26,943 nucleotides of DNA from Paramacrobiotus richtersi (Eukaryota; Tardigrada; Eutardigrada; Parachela; Macrobiotidae): the NCBI GenBank assembly GCA_034698045.1, contig JAQGAU010000507.1, forward strand, positions 1 through 26,943, given 5' to 3'. The notes under the pieces are model-generated. The model was not told the DNA's origin, made no database searches, and was given only the letters and a program-made list of their open reading frames with translations. The position numbers were made by a program, and so were the translations under genes. Below are positions 10,038-19,835 of the stretch, in pieces; the first letter of the stretch is position 1; each line of letters starts with the position of its first letter.

Positions 10038-10215
10038 CAACACGACACACAAACACAAAACAACGACACAAGGACTGACACACACACACTATACAGACCA
10101 CGTGTTCAGAAACATGCCACGGCATCCGACCGCGCGCCGCGCCGGCGACCGCCGCACCGACCCTACACAGTAGCAAAACAACCCACGACCAGAGTGCCGA
10201 CTTCACGTGCTTGAT
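10038..10215. other. CA-rich tract followed by a CpG-rich patch
   Basis: About 10038-10095 is dominated by ACA/CAC steps, including a CACACACACA run. 10123-10165 is a sharp GC peak rich in CGCG, CCGCGC and CGCCGC against an AT-rich background. No gene start is nearby on either strand. Confidence 0.5.
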
Positions 10216-10319
10216 CACTTACGCTAACACGGAGATTGTCGGAATTCGTACTCATGATGTGTGTTGTTTTCGATAGCACGTGACAAAGGTCATCATTTCG
10301 TTTGCTTAATTACAGAGTA

Positions 10320-10690
10320 AACGGTAGAGGCAGGTGTTATTTGTCCACAACCTTATCCAGGAAATGTTAGCCATTCGCTCATGCATACGGCACTGAACAC
10401 AGTGAGAACAGAAAGAAAGTACCACATAGCTAAGATCTCTGTACGCACTAGTATGACTCTGTAGTAACAGCCACCACACTGTAGGACTCGCGGTGTTACA
10501 TATTTTGAATAATAAAGGACACTATCCTCGAGCAAAAAGTTATTCGAAGGGCCAAGTCAACCATATAAAGCGCTGCCAGCTCAGCCGACTAGTCCTGCGT
10601 CTCCCTTGAACCGAGCTCGGACACGATGCATGATGCAAATCTGCCGAGCTTCTTCCAGCCATTCCAGACTGGATCATTGTAAAACAAGCG
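10320..10690 (-). pseudogene. SMYD last-exon relic with its 3' flank
   Basis: The minus-strand translation from about 10675 reads EWLEEARQICI, identical to the last exon of the SMYD gene at 6047-8910. The DNA stays alignable through GTCCGAGCTCGGTTCAAG and GAGACGCAGGA but the frame breaks. The flank at 10430-10520 (GATCTCTGTAC, CTCTGTAGTAACA, AATAAAGGA) matches 5945-6030, just 3' of the intact copy. 10338-10370 resembles R2. So this is the decayed 3' end of a third SMYD gene copy. No clear upstream exons were found. Confidence 0.7.
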
Positions 10691-11206
10691 CGCTAGGAGT
10701 TCTGAGCTGAACTGATAATATACGGCATCCCACGTAAGCTGTATTACGTGATATCTAAGTAGTAGTAGTTCTCGCTCTGACGTCTAACCTTTTCTCACGA
10801 GTGCATTAGTGAAAGCACTCTTGTGAATTTACAACTGGTCTTGCTATGGCATGTTTTCTATCGAGAAGATCCTAGTTGTTGCTTCAAATCAGCAAGTCGT
10901 CCAAACCGACGGAACTCAAGGCGAGTTGAAGCGACACTGGTTAGTACAAAATCTCTGCTGAAAACAATGCATTCCGTAGACATTACAAATCTAGTTCAGT
11001 TTCATCAGTTTATCATCGTTTCCGCTGATATGTCCCACCGTGCATATAATCCAATACAGTCTCGTTATTCTGCTTTCCTTGGCGCTCAAGAAACGTATGG
11101 CCGGAAAACAATTGGAATTTACTCTAACAAAATAATAATTTAGCGTCATTAATCCAATTCAGCATGCATTAAATTTCATGTTATTCGGCAAATCATCTTA
11201 TCTCAC

Positions 11207-11359
11207 ATTTATGGCAGTCTGGGGATGAGTATGGGCCTTTATCAGCATCAGCTGATCGACATCAGATATCACGCAGTAATAATCCTCAAGCGGATCCGGC
11301 GCCATCCGATACTCACTGCAAAAGCGCACCATATTTCCATGACTAATGTACAACTTCCG
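11207..11359 (-). CDS. Orphan exon-like segment, weak alpha/beta-hydrolase resemblance
   Basis: A 51-codon open segment bounded by an acceptor (GCAG|CGGAAG at 11361-11360) and a donor (ATAAAT|GTGAG at 11206), phase 0 at both ends. It encodes FCSEYRMAPDPLEDYY, which resembles the YRLAPE...ALED.Y stretch of hormone-sensitive-lipase/arylacetamide-deacetylase-type hydrolases, but lacks the catalytic GxSxG and the HGGG oxyanion motif. No partner exons were found. It may be a relic exon or chance. Confidence 0.22.
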
Positions 11360-11959
11360 CTGCACCTAGGGGCAGTCAGTTTAATTTCTAAGTAAGCATA
11401 ATGTGAAGGTCTGGGTATACATATATTCCATCCGTTGTTTTGTTTTGTATCTCTAAAGCATTCTACGTAATAGCTGCGTTTAGATGACGGCATGCTAGAA
11501 GACTAGTAAGAAACAGGAAATCGTGGATTACATGCCTGAGACAGACAGTGGAAACTCCCGCAGTAGCCCCGGGAAACGGATGCATGTACATCAACCGTGT
11601 CCTTTAATTACTGTTACCATAACGTTTCCCTTTTGTTCTGGGATTTATACCATTAAAAGCACTGCTTGGTCGAGGGAAGTTTCTGTATTTCACATTTCAT
11701 TAAGAGCTAATCTTTCCGGAAGATCTTAATCCAAGCTTTCGAGTCTACGTATAACGCGGAGTATGCTGCAAAATGTGGTGATTTCTGCCGCAGCATCATT
11801 CTGTATAATTACACCAAAGGAGTTAATCCGTCAAAACTGTAACATGTTACCAGATTGCTGACGCACGGCTGTCATCGGAATCTGCCAAGCTCTACATTAT
11901 TTAACAGCGCAGCTAATTTGCTGGTTCCTTATTCGGTACTGTCTTTTCCGTTCCTAACG
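11360..11959. other. Upstream region of second GPCR, nothing recognised
   Basis: No recognisable coding motif on either strand and no clear TATA box near the GPCR start at 11960. Confidence 0.35.
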
Positions 11960-13427
11960 ATGCATCTGAATGACTCCGCGCTCTACAACGTGAGCCATGC
12001 TGCGGACGTTGTCTACAGTCAGAAGGTGTTCTTCTGTGTGCTTTTGGCCATCGAGAGTTTTTTTGGCAGCGCAGCAAATTTTATTGTAAGCGTATTGGTA
12101 TATTAATCCGACTCACTGCATTACTGGTGAATCTCTTAAGCCTATTCCGTAACACTTGGCCATTCTGATGGTCAGCAAACCGATGCTTCTCTGTACCAGT
12201 TAATTCCCTGTGCGGTTGCGCATATGTTCAACGTGGTCGTACTTTATAGAGTGCTCGGTGGTTATGGACTGTTTTCATTGCAGATCATCTTGGTTATCAG
12301 CTGTAATTCTTTCCTTCGCACCGTGGAAAATGCCTTTGTCGTCAATTTAGCACTTGCCGACTTCCTCATATCTTTTGTAACTCAACCGTCATCGTTAGCA
12401 GGTAGAAATAAATTCTGCATTAAATCTGCACGCTATGTTTCGCCACTGACGATTTGTTATAATATTATCAGGTGTTCTTGTTGGGAAACAATGGTTCGTG
12501 GATCATCCTGTCTTGTGCGCCAGTGAGTAATCAATTTCCACCGTCACGCTTGAGATTGTCTGCTTGTATATATACGTACCTTGACCACCGTGTACCGGAC
12601 GTTTTGACCGAGCCAAACGTACAAACACAACTATCCCTGTTTAATTTTGTAGTCGTTGCTCAAGTGTGCGTGTGCAGCTGTATGGCGACGAATTCCAACA
12701 CCCTACTAATTGCGGTTAACCGGTCAGTAAGCGTCAATAAACTGCCATATCGATTTGATCTAACGCTTGAACGATTTATAGGTATATTTTAATCTGCAAA
12801 CCACACCTTTATACCAGCATCTACACCCGCGTCAATGTGTTTCTGATGTGTGTGGGTGCCTGGGTCGGCATGTTTCTTATTAGCCTACCCAACTACATCG
12901 GATGGGGCAAGTTAGGTTTCTCCGATGCTCTCTTCATGTGCAGCTTCGACTCCAGCCACTACTCGTACTCTGTGTTTCTCATGGCCGCCAGTGTTTTTCT
13001 CCCGGCCAGCGTCACATTTCCCGCCTACTACGGAATCTACCGAAAAGTTCGCGAAAGCCGGCAACGCGTGCAAATGGGACAGGTGATTCCCACTCAGCAG
13101 CGCCGCTCAGTATCAAGGAAGAATATCATCACTGCCAAATCACTCTTTAAAGCGTATATTGTGTACCTGCTGCTAATACTGCCATTTGGGATTATCATAG
13201 TTCTCGGGATAGGCGAAAGAATGCCGCATGTTTGGTATATGCTGACGCTCCTGTTATACCATGGGGTGGGAACAGTCAACTGCTTTGCGTATGCTGGAAG
13301 ACTAGGCAAGTTTTGGGAAGGATTTCGACTGATGTTCCGGCTGCATACGAAGGCTAATTTAGTTTCGCCCAGTCAAGTATCTAGTGTTTCGCAATTTTCG
13401 CAAAGTAAAAGCTACAGAAACACATAA
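11960..13427 (+). CDS. Rhodopsin-like GPCR, five exons
   Basis: An orphan class A receptor. Exons: 11960-12085, 12284-12401, 12472-12522, 12653-12781 and 12818-13427 (TAA). Phases agree at the first three junctions. I chose ATG 11960 because it gives a short N-terminus with sites NDS and NVS before TM1. TM1 spans exons 1-2 (about residues 23-49, with AN instead of the usual GN). TM2 contains NLALADFLIS. Exon 3 supplies the WFVDHPVLC turn into TM3. Exon 4 ends TM3 with IAVNRSVSV in place of DRY. Exon 5 carries TM4 (VFLMCVGAWVGMFLI), the extracellular-loop cysteine (FMCSF), TM5 (SVFLPASVTFPAYYGIY), TM6 (AYIVYLLLILPFGIII) and TM7, where NPxxY is NCFAY. A Ser-rich cytoplasmic tail follows. Oddity: the last intron would be 36 bp and leaves the frame one base short, so either splicing differs from my model or there is a 1-bp lesion. 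Ligand unknown. Confidence 0.75.
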
Positions 13428-14569
13428 ATTTCCATTTACTGCATGTGCGTTGCGGCATACCGTCGAGAACTAACTCCGTATATTGAAGACTAGTTAATCA
13501 GCCAAATGAGTTTGCGGTTGGTTTGCTGTAGATGTAAAAGTATGCTGTTATAAACTATCCCAGAGACAAATAACTGAGAAGATCGCATTTGACACCTCTG
13601 TCACAATATCTCCACCCTAATTTGTACCAGCTGTTTTAGCATAATCCGCACGCGAAAACAAGGCCCGCGCGTATCACTTGAATGAAGATAGTAGAAATTC
13701 AAGCATCGAAAGACGAATGAATTCGGTAGCTTTACAGTACGCTGCAGTATGGTATACATGGCAGTAAAGATATTTGTTAAATAACCGTCCGAACGCTGTT
13801 TAACTGCCGTCCTATACACAATTTTGAGATATGCGGTGGTTTTAAACAATATAACAACACTAACCAGGGGTACTACAGTACTAGTAAAGAATTCTACTGC
13901 ACACCATGACCTTTAAGCAAAGTGACTTCCCAAAGAGACAGTTGATCACAAGAAATGCTTGTACTGCCGTACGCAAGTGCGTTAATCTACGCCTTGCGGT
14001 ACACAAGCATTTACCGAAGTTAAACTAATTTGCTGAGAATAACAAGTGCCGAGATACACGCGTCCTAAGCATGTGTTCGAAATGAACGGAAGATAATTTT
14101 TGATGACAAGTACCACGACTCGGAGTAAATTAGGTAGATCTGGTCAGAAGCGCATAGAAAGTTTAGAGCATTAATTCTACTAATCTACTTGCATGAGCTG
14201 GTTCGTTTCATTTCTGAATCTGGATGTAAACGAATTTACGATGGAACCAATAGCGAATGGATTAATATTTTATCGAGAAACTCGATGCATTTCCTAACCG
14301 CACAGACTGGTCTCCAGTGGTCGTGTTAACAGCATCATCAACTGGAAATTTATGTACGACGCCACCCGAACATAAAGCATCCATAACCGAATTGTGACCT
14401 CCGAGCCGAAGCCGCTCGCCAGTAATTAAGGCAGGCTTCGTTCAGCTTGAGCTGCCTAATAGACCTCTGCTGATTGGTTTGTAATCGGAAGTAAAGAAAA
14501 CGGGGCATTAGCTCATATGTAACTTTAGTTGTACTTCAGCGAATAATTGTCATCCTTGTGTCATTTGCA
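13428..14569. other. Intergenic, no gene recognised
   Basis: Follows the second GPCR. Short motif-free frames only, and no clear canonical poly(A) signal close to the stop. Confidence 0.4.
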
Positions 14570-14830
14570 CAATTCTGCGGATTATGAGATCATTTGCAAA
14601 ACTCCCCTAACGCGAGATTCTTGTTCAAGTTCATTTACCGCGATGATTTTGACTCGCATGTTTCGGGCTTAATACTATGATACTATCTATATTGCAATAA
14701 TGACTGAAGCGGATATGGTAGATAGTCATGATAGATCGCCATAGCTTCCGATACACAACACAAGACTGACAATTGTGAATCAATTTTTATAGACTGATGG
14801 TACCTAGTCGGTTACGGTCATTAGTTAGCG
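14570..14830. repeat. Dispersed repeat R2, left-half copy
   Basis: Aligns with 5385-5610. Shared words include TTGCAAAACT/CTGCAAAAGT, AGCGAGAT/ACGCGAGATTCTT, ACTCGCAT.TTTCGG, TTGCAATAATGACTGAAG and TTCCGATACACGAC/TTCCGATACACAAC. Diverged, with indels. Confidence 0.55.
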
Positions 14831-15187
14831 ATGCTTAACAGCATTCAAGTTAGTTCTGTCGCAAGAACTTTCTTCATTGGAATTAAACTCGGTTTAGAGT
14901 ATGCATATACGTAGAGGTACTACCAGAACGGTAATCCCTTCGAAATCCAGTCTGAAAGCAGCTAGTGGCTCGTAAGCCATTAGCTTAAGGTTATTATAAA
15001 GTAAGGGACGGTTAATCCAGATTTGTGTTCTTCCGACGTATCGGGGGTCACCAGAACGTATCATCGGTCACTTAATTAACGGCAGAGGGTCGGCAGCCGC
15101 GGCTTACTAGTCGATCCGCTGATGAAATGAAAAGCAAAAATGGAAACAGTTTACCGTGCGCAGTAGCAGTACTGTGAAGTCGAGTTA
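14831..15187. other. Intergenic, no gene recognised
   Basis: No coding, repeat or RNA signal identified. Confidence 0.35.
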
Positions 15188-16133
15188 CTAAGTTGCACAG
15201 CTCACAAATCTCTGGAATTTCCCTGGATACATTGCAACTCGAGATTTGTTGTCACGGCAGAACAGCACAGCTTGATTCTTCAGATTATGATCTGGCAGAA
15301 AACCGCAACTGGTATTACGGGGGAGGCCATGCAACACAGAAGTCAAAATACTATCCCACCAATACGCTAAAGAGTGATGTTGAGATAAAGCAATAACATA
15401 TGGAATATAGGATAATAATGTTAAAAGAAACTTACAATAATATAAAATGACAGTACAAATCGAAAAATCGAAATAACAACTACTGTACATAAAATTTAAA
15501 CGGTAGTCCATTGTATTCGAACAAGGCGAAAACGTCAACAGCAAAAGCTTTTCGCAAAATTTCTGCTCGGAAATCACCTGCGTTAAAAAGGTCACTTTAC
15601 TACAGAGAACGTCTAATAACAGGCCAAATTTATTAGACAGCTCGGTGTTCATGGTTTCTCCCTCCGCTTGCAGGTTTTCTCGCTGTTGCGGTGAAGCAAG
15701 AATGTTAGGACTCGAACATGCCGTGACCCCGGTCATCCACTTTAATTACATTTTGCGAAAATTGTCTCCGCACGCACTTTCCCGTTTCTATGGCAAAATT
15801 TCAATAACTCATCAGCAAAAATTCCAACGAAATTACTTTAATGACCAGACACTTTGACAAAATGCCCGGTGTGAAATTCCGACAAACTAAGCGCTTTAGC
15901 ATGGCACTTGATGTAACGCTTGCGTCACAGGCCCAGTTTACCCTCACCAACCGGTAAAATTTTAGACACAGTGCAGCAACAGCATAAATACTGCAAAGTA
16001 AGGACATTCCGACGTAAACCATGCTGACAATTATCCACTGTAGACGAGCTAACCCGAAGTGGGAGGTGGGACTGTACAGATCACTTATGAGTTTGTTACT
16101 TTCTAATTTGAAGTTCTGAAGTTCTCCGTCCAT
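15188..16133 (-). CDS. Putative multi-exon membrane protein, possible chemoreceptor fragment
   Basis: Exon 1 (16133-15948, 62 codons) starts at an ATG in a strong Kozak context (CAAAATGG). It encodes a polar start and a hydrophobic segment (WIIVSMVYVGMSLLCSIYAV) and ends at a TTG|GTGAGG donor. A phase-matched exon (15682-15578) follows from acceptor CGCAACAG. It encodes RENLQAEGETMNTELSNKFG and LLLDVLCSKVTFLTQ, and ends either at CAG|GTGATT or reads on in a continuous frame to a stop at 15188. A transmembrane helix followed by a long polar helix resembles the middle of gustatory-type receptors. Given the divergent neighbour it might be a related partial receptor, but similarity is too weak to claim. 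The downstream exons are uncertain. Confidence 0.35.
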
Positions 16134-16174
16134 TTTGGATTCTTACTCACTCAGTTCCTGGACAGTTTATTTCA

Positions 16175-17299
16175 ATGTCACGTTCAGATGTTCCCGAGCA
16201 TCAGGCTACAGAAGCTACTCATTCGGCAATCCGTCCCGTCAAGTTCATCGGCAAGCTGTATCGCACCTGGTTTGTCATTCTATGGTTCATGGGATTTTCT
16301 CCGTTTCCCGACCAGATCTTTCCCTACACCTCTTGGCTGACTGTATTCGCTAAGTCTTACGGAAGTCTGCAGGCCGGCATCGTATTTGCCGTCCAGTTGT
16401 ACTTCGTCTATGACTGCTGGTTGAGCTTTGACTTAGCGAGTTTTATTAGGATTGTTTGTTATCTGGTAGAGGGTTTTTACGCTTTTAGTATTTTGCACGC
16501 GATGTGGACTGGTTGGAGATCAGGGAAGATTTTCTTGCGCATAATGCATGAAATCGATGCAGAGTTTGGTGACGCATTTACGAAGAACAACCATGGCAAG
16601 GTTTCGAAAATTCTGTTGATGTGGTTTACACTGCAGCTGGCCACAACAGCTTGCAGTATTATTATCTACGATATTCCAACATACTTCAATGAAGGAATAA
16701 TTGACTGCAAAACTAGTTCTTGTAACATACTAATCGCAATCTACTATTTCTTGTGGAGATTGCAAGTCCTGTGGAAGAGGATCATGGAAAGCTTAGTTAT
16801 GTTCACGGCAGTGTTTTTATCACTGCTGGTTAGACATTTAATGTCCGACGACTGTAAAGATTCTCTGCGTTCACACCGATTCTACAGACTTTGTCACGCC
16901 ATTGCCGTGGGAAATCGATTGTTTTCGCACTTTAGTCTCGTTTTCGCCACGCATCGTATGCTGTACATTGCAATACCGGCGTTCAATCTTGGCCGAACGT
17001 TTGCCCGGACTCAGCAAATTCACTGGCATTATCTGATCCAATTGGGGAACAGTACGATCACGCTTGTTGCGCTGGGATTTGCTTTCGTTAAGCTCCGGGA
17101 ATCGGTAAGTGTGGTGTTAGTTGGCTTAGTGAGTATTCTCTCAGCGACTGCCGATATTGATCAATATTTGGTAGACACGGTTATTCGATTACCTGTATTG
17201 CAGATGACCCACACTTCTTCCGTTTTGCAAACAACTGGACTGAAAACCGAACAGTATGCCAAGAGCGCTTTGAAAAACAACGAACAATCTCCCGTATGA
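16175..17299 (+). CDS. Gustatory-receptor-like 7TM chemoreceptor
   Basis: A multi-pass membrane protein of the insect-type gustatory receptor (7tm_7) class, probably a ligand-gated cation channel or chemosensory subunit by analogy. From ATG 16175 an open frame of 374 codons runs to the stop at 17299. The N-terminus IRPVKFIGKLYRTW...FSPFP resembles the conserved start of gustatory receptors. Hydrophobic spans lie at about 31-44, 65-83, 91-109, 145-165, 184-200, 205-220, 250-270 and 286-306. A near-perfect intron (TCG|GTAAGTG at 17105, TTGCAG at 17203) is 99 bp long, lacks stops and is in phase. Splicing gives 341 residues and retention gives 374. The spliced form is more likely because both sites are strong. 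A possible poly(A) signal AATAAA is at 17401-17406. Family assignment rests on topology and the N-terminal motif only. Confidence 0.65.
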   Translation: MSRSDVPEHQATEATHSAIRPVKFIGKLYRTWFVILWFMGFSPFPDQIFPYTSWLTVFAKSYGSLQAGIVFAVQLYFVYDCWLSFDLASFIRIVCYLVEGFYAFSILHAMWTGWRSGKIFLRIMHEIDAEFGDAFTKNNHGKVSKILLMWFTLQLATTACSIIIYDIPTYFNEGIIDCKTSSCNILIAIYYFLWRLQVLWKRIMESLVMFTAVFLSLLVRHLMSDDCKDSLRSHRFYRLCHAIAVGNRLFSHFSLVFATHRMLYIAIPAFNLGRTFARTQQIHWHYLIQLGNSTITLVALGFAFVKLRESVSVVLVGLVSILSATADIDQYLVDTVIRLPVLQMTHTSSVLQTTGLKTEQYAKSALKNNEQSPV

Positions 17300-17400
17300 T
17301 CCAGAAGCTTTCACAGTTGGCGGAATAACTTTAACACGAGACTTCTGTCTCTCTGTAAGTCGCTCTCGAAAATGCGATTTAGTCTGCAGAAACACTGAGC

Positions 17401-17406
17401 AATAAA
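17401..17406 (+). terminator. Putative poly(A) signal for the chemoreceptor gene
   Basis: Canonical AATAAA about 100 bp after the stop of the gene at 16175-17299. Confidence 0.45.
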
Positions 17407-17605
17407 ACCTCCGTGCCCTAGGTTGCTGGTGCAGTGTTTACGACTGCAATACTTTTTGCCGAGTTGGGACATGGGCAGTCTATTCCAGACGGGAACTGGG
17501 TTATCGGACAAGTGGATTCAGTTCTACAGAACGAAACGGTTGTCCTGCTGCATGGAAATGTGACAAAAACTTAAGGGCTTGCACATATTGATATATCTGC
17601 CGGCG

Positions 17606-18725
17606 TGGTTTCCTTGTTCATAACGCGGCATATAAACCAAACGGTCAATTTCAAATCTATATTGCTCCTAATCCCTCAGTTCGCTTCTGAAGCTGCCCTT
17701 TTTATGGATCCAGTTTTAGGCTTATACATCCGGTGGTTTATTAGTATAGCTAGAATAGGACTGCTTGCACAATTAAGTAGGGGTGGCAAAACTAAATTAG
17801 TTCACTAATTAGTCGTTAACCATGGTTAACTTATGCGAAAACTAAAGGTTTTGGCGAAGTGAATTTTAGTCGTTAAAAGTTTTGGTGAGCGGGTTTTTGG
17901 TCACTAAAACTTAAAGTGAGGTGAGTTTCAACGGTTAATTTTCCACGGTTAACCGGTTAACGAAACTGTCACCTCGCAAACGTTGTTATTAAATCCAGCG
18001 TATACCGAAACGTTTGTACTTAGCAAAAATCAGATTTTTAGTGATTATATTGCTGATCTTCTTTGGAAGCGTCAGAAATCATCCTTAAACAAATGGTCCA
18101 AGTGTGGATGTTATGTTAAGCCATACGCATCCGGGTCTCGGCAATGCTGTTTTACTTTAATTTGCGTGACAGAAACTCCTTATCGCCGTTGTTCGCATTC
18201 TTAAAGTATCAGTTAATTTATTGAAAGCTAGAATGTGTACTTGAACTTTTACGCACCTTAAACACCTTCCTTGGCTCCAAAAAACGGTTTCTGAACAAAA
18301 CAATTTTTTGCTTACCAGTAGTCAGCTGTCGGTAAGTGTACGGATCAGCAGAAAAAGGATTGCAAAATTAGAGAACCATCATACACGAGAAATCCGAACA
18401 AATAATTCGCTATAATACAACCATGAGATTTCTTAATTTTTTGTTAATAAAACCAATTTTAGTGACGGTTAACTTCGTTTAACGTACCAAAACGTTTGGT
18501 GAAGTCGGATTTGGTCACCAAAAATTTTAACGAGCCGATTTTGGTGAACTAAAAATGTTATCGAAGTAAGGTTTAACCGCTAAAAATTTTGGTTTAGTTT
18601 TAGTTTAGTTTAATGAAGTGAGTTTTAGTTTTGCCATCCCTACAATTAAGCGGCAGAACGATTGTTACTTGTCAACAACGTAAACTGTTTCCAGGGAGGT
18701 TAGTATTTTAACAGGCTTACTGAAG
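17606..18725. repeat. Dispersed repeat R2, right-half copy split by a transposon
   Basis: 17606-17777 and 18651-18725 together align with 5660-5905 once the inserted element 17778-18642 and one target copy are removed. Landmarks are CTTGTTCATAACGC, TCGCTTCTGA, ACATCCGGTG and, on the far side, TTACTTGTCAACAAC and TTTCCAGGGAGGTTA, then AGGCTTACTGAA. Confidence 0.75.
17770..18650. mobile_element. hAT-type non-autonomous transposon with 8-bp target duplication
   Basis: The element spans 17778-18642 (865 bp). The left end TAGGGGTGGCAAAAC matches the right end, read in reverse, TAGGGATGGCAAAAC: a 15-bp terminal inverted repeat with one mismatch and the GGGGTGGCAA core typical of hAT ends. The 8-bp target site CAATTAAG is perfect on both sides (17770-17777 and 18643-18650), the hAT duplication length. 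The subterminal regions are full of short GTTAAC, GGTTAACCGG and ACTAAAA/TTTTAGT motifs, as expected of transposase-binding repeats. No transposase is recognised, so it is a MITE-like deletion derivative mobilised in trans. Confidence 0.9.
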
Positions 18726-18858
18726 CAAAGAGTAAGCTAAGCCAGTTGGAATCAAACCAAACATAACTTCAGGCAGAAAGTCACAAAATTCTAAGTTTTT
18801 CAAGACTTTCTGTTCGAATACGTCCACCCAGCACGATACGGCCAAATTCTGAACCAAT

Positions 18859-18864
18859 TTTATT
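18859..18864 (-). terminator. Putative poly(A) signal for the 18950-19835 gene
   Basis: AATAAA on the minus strand, about 90 bp beyond the stop codon. Confidence 0.45.
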
Positions 18865-18949
18865 CTGATAAATGAGAAAACCATGACAAAACTAATACAG
18901 AAAAATCTGCCGGGTTGACAGTATCGTATCTCCGCTCCAGCGGATTTCA

Positions 18950-19835
18950 CTAATAGATGGACGGCGCGTTGACAAGGTAATCCCAGGCCAGCAGCACCAC
19001 GTCTTTCCCGGCCAGCAGCATGAACCGCTGGTCGGTTTTGTATTCGGGAGCGAACCTCACTGCGGCGTTCCGGATAGTTAGGCGAACTTTGTCAGTTGGT
19101 CCCAGATGAGCCGTCAGTTTACCGGATACATCAATCACGGCGACGATACCAGAATAACGTCTGGTGGATGACCGCGGATGATATCCGTCGACGGATATGT
19201 CCACCCACAGTTTCCTGTTTGGGAAAAGTGCTGTGACCTTCTCCAAAGCGCCCTCAATTGCCCGACTCATGGTTCCGTTATCGGCCTGCATAAAATAACA
19301 CGCATTGCAGAAGCTGTGAAGAAAATCATGGAAAATTCACCTGCAACAATACCTTCCACAGTACGTATATTTTCAGTACAGCCGGTGCTACTGTATTATG
19401 AGTAATAAGCAGTAATAGAAGTATAACGTCCTTCATCTTTCAAAAACGAAAAATGTTTTCAAACCTGCCTATTATGCGAGCAGGAACATCGAGACACACA
19501 TACAGATATTATTGTGCAATACTTGCCTGCATATAGTTGACGGGATAGAAATCGCTGTTATAGTTATCTTCCAGGGGACTTTCCTTGTGATTAGCACATT
19601 GCATCTTTGCCGAATGAAAGTCCGAGCGCGAGTCGTTAAAGATTTCATACGTACTTAAATTGCAATACGGATTTAGGACTGTTCCGGGAATTGTTGTTAC
19701 TTGAGAAACATTCTTCGGGACGTTGACGTTGAAAAGAGGGCCAGGGAGGCGGGTGGATGAAGTTCCTGTTGTGGCGGCAAACTGTGCGCCGATGGCGAGC
19801 AAAACACATGGAAATAACAGCGAAGAAATCGCCAT
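18950..19835 (-). CDS. Secreted two-exon protein, weak NTR/TIMP-like resemblance
   Basis: ATG at 19835 opens a clear signal peptide (MAISSLLFPCVLLAIGAQFA, residues 1-20). Exon 1 (19835-19527, 103 codons) contains TVLNPYCNLSTYEIF and KMQC. It ends at CAG|GCAAGT, a GC-type donor. Exon 2 (19285-18950) follows acceptor TTTTATGCAG in phase 0. The mature protein of about 190 residues has few cysteines. Exon 2 includes MSRAIEGALEK, RRYSGIVAVIDVSGK, KVRLTIRNAAV and RFMLLAGKDVVLLAWDYLV. The last resembles the YLIAGK...L.DF.V strand pattern of netrin/TIMP modules, but the N-terminal Cys of TIMPs is absent, so this is only a suggestion. Retaining the intron would truncate the protein after NYMQASIAQ. 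A decayed copy of exon 2 lies at 20561-20852, so the family duplicated locally. No known function. Confidence 0.68.

Noticed and set aside
9985..10218. Minus-strand hydrophobic frame over the CA/CpG-rich tract
   Set aside because: No ATG start, and the composition reflects the simple repeat.
10823..11143. Plus-strand 106-codon frame
   Set aside because: GTG start, no recognisable domain and no splice context.
17983..18204. Open frame inside the hAT element
   Set aside because: 73 codons with no transposase motif; too short and unsupported.
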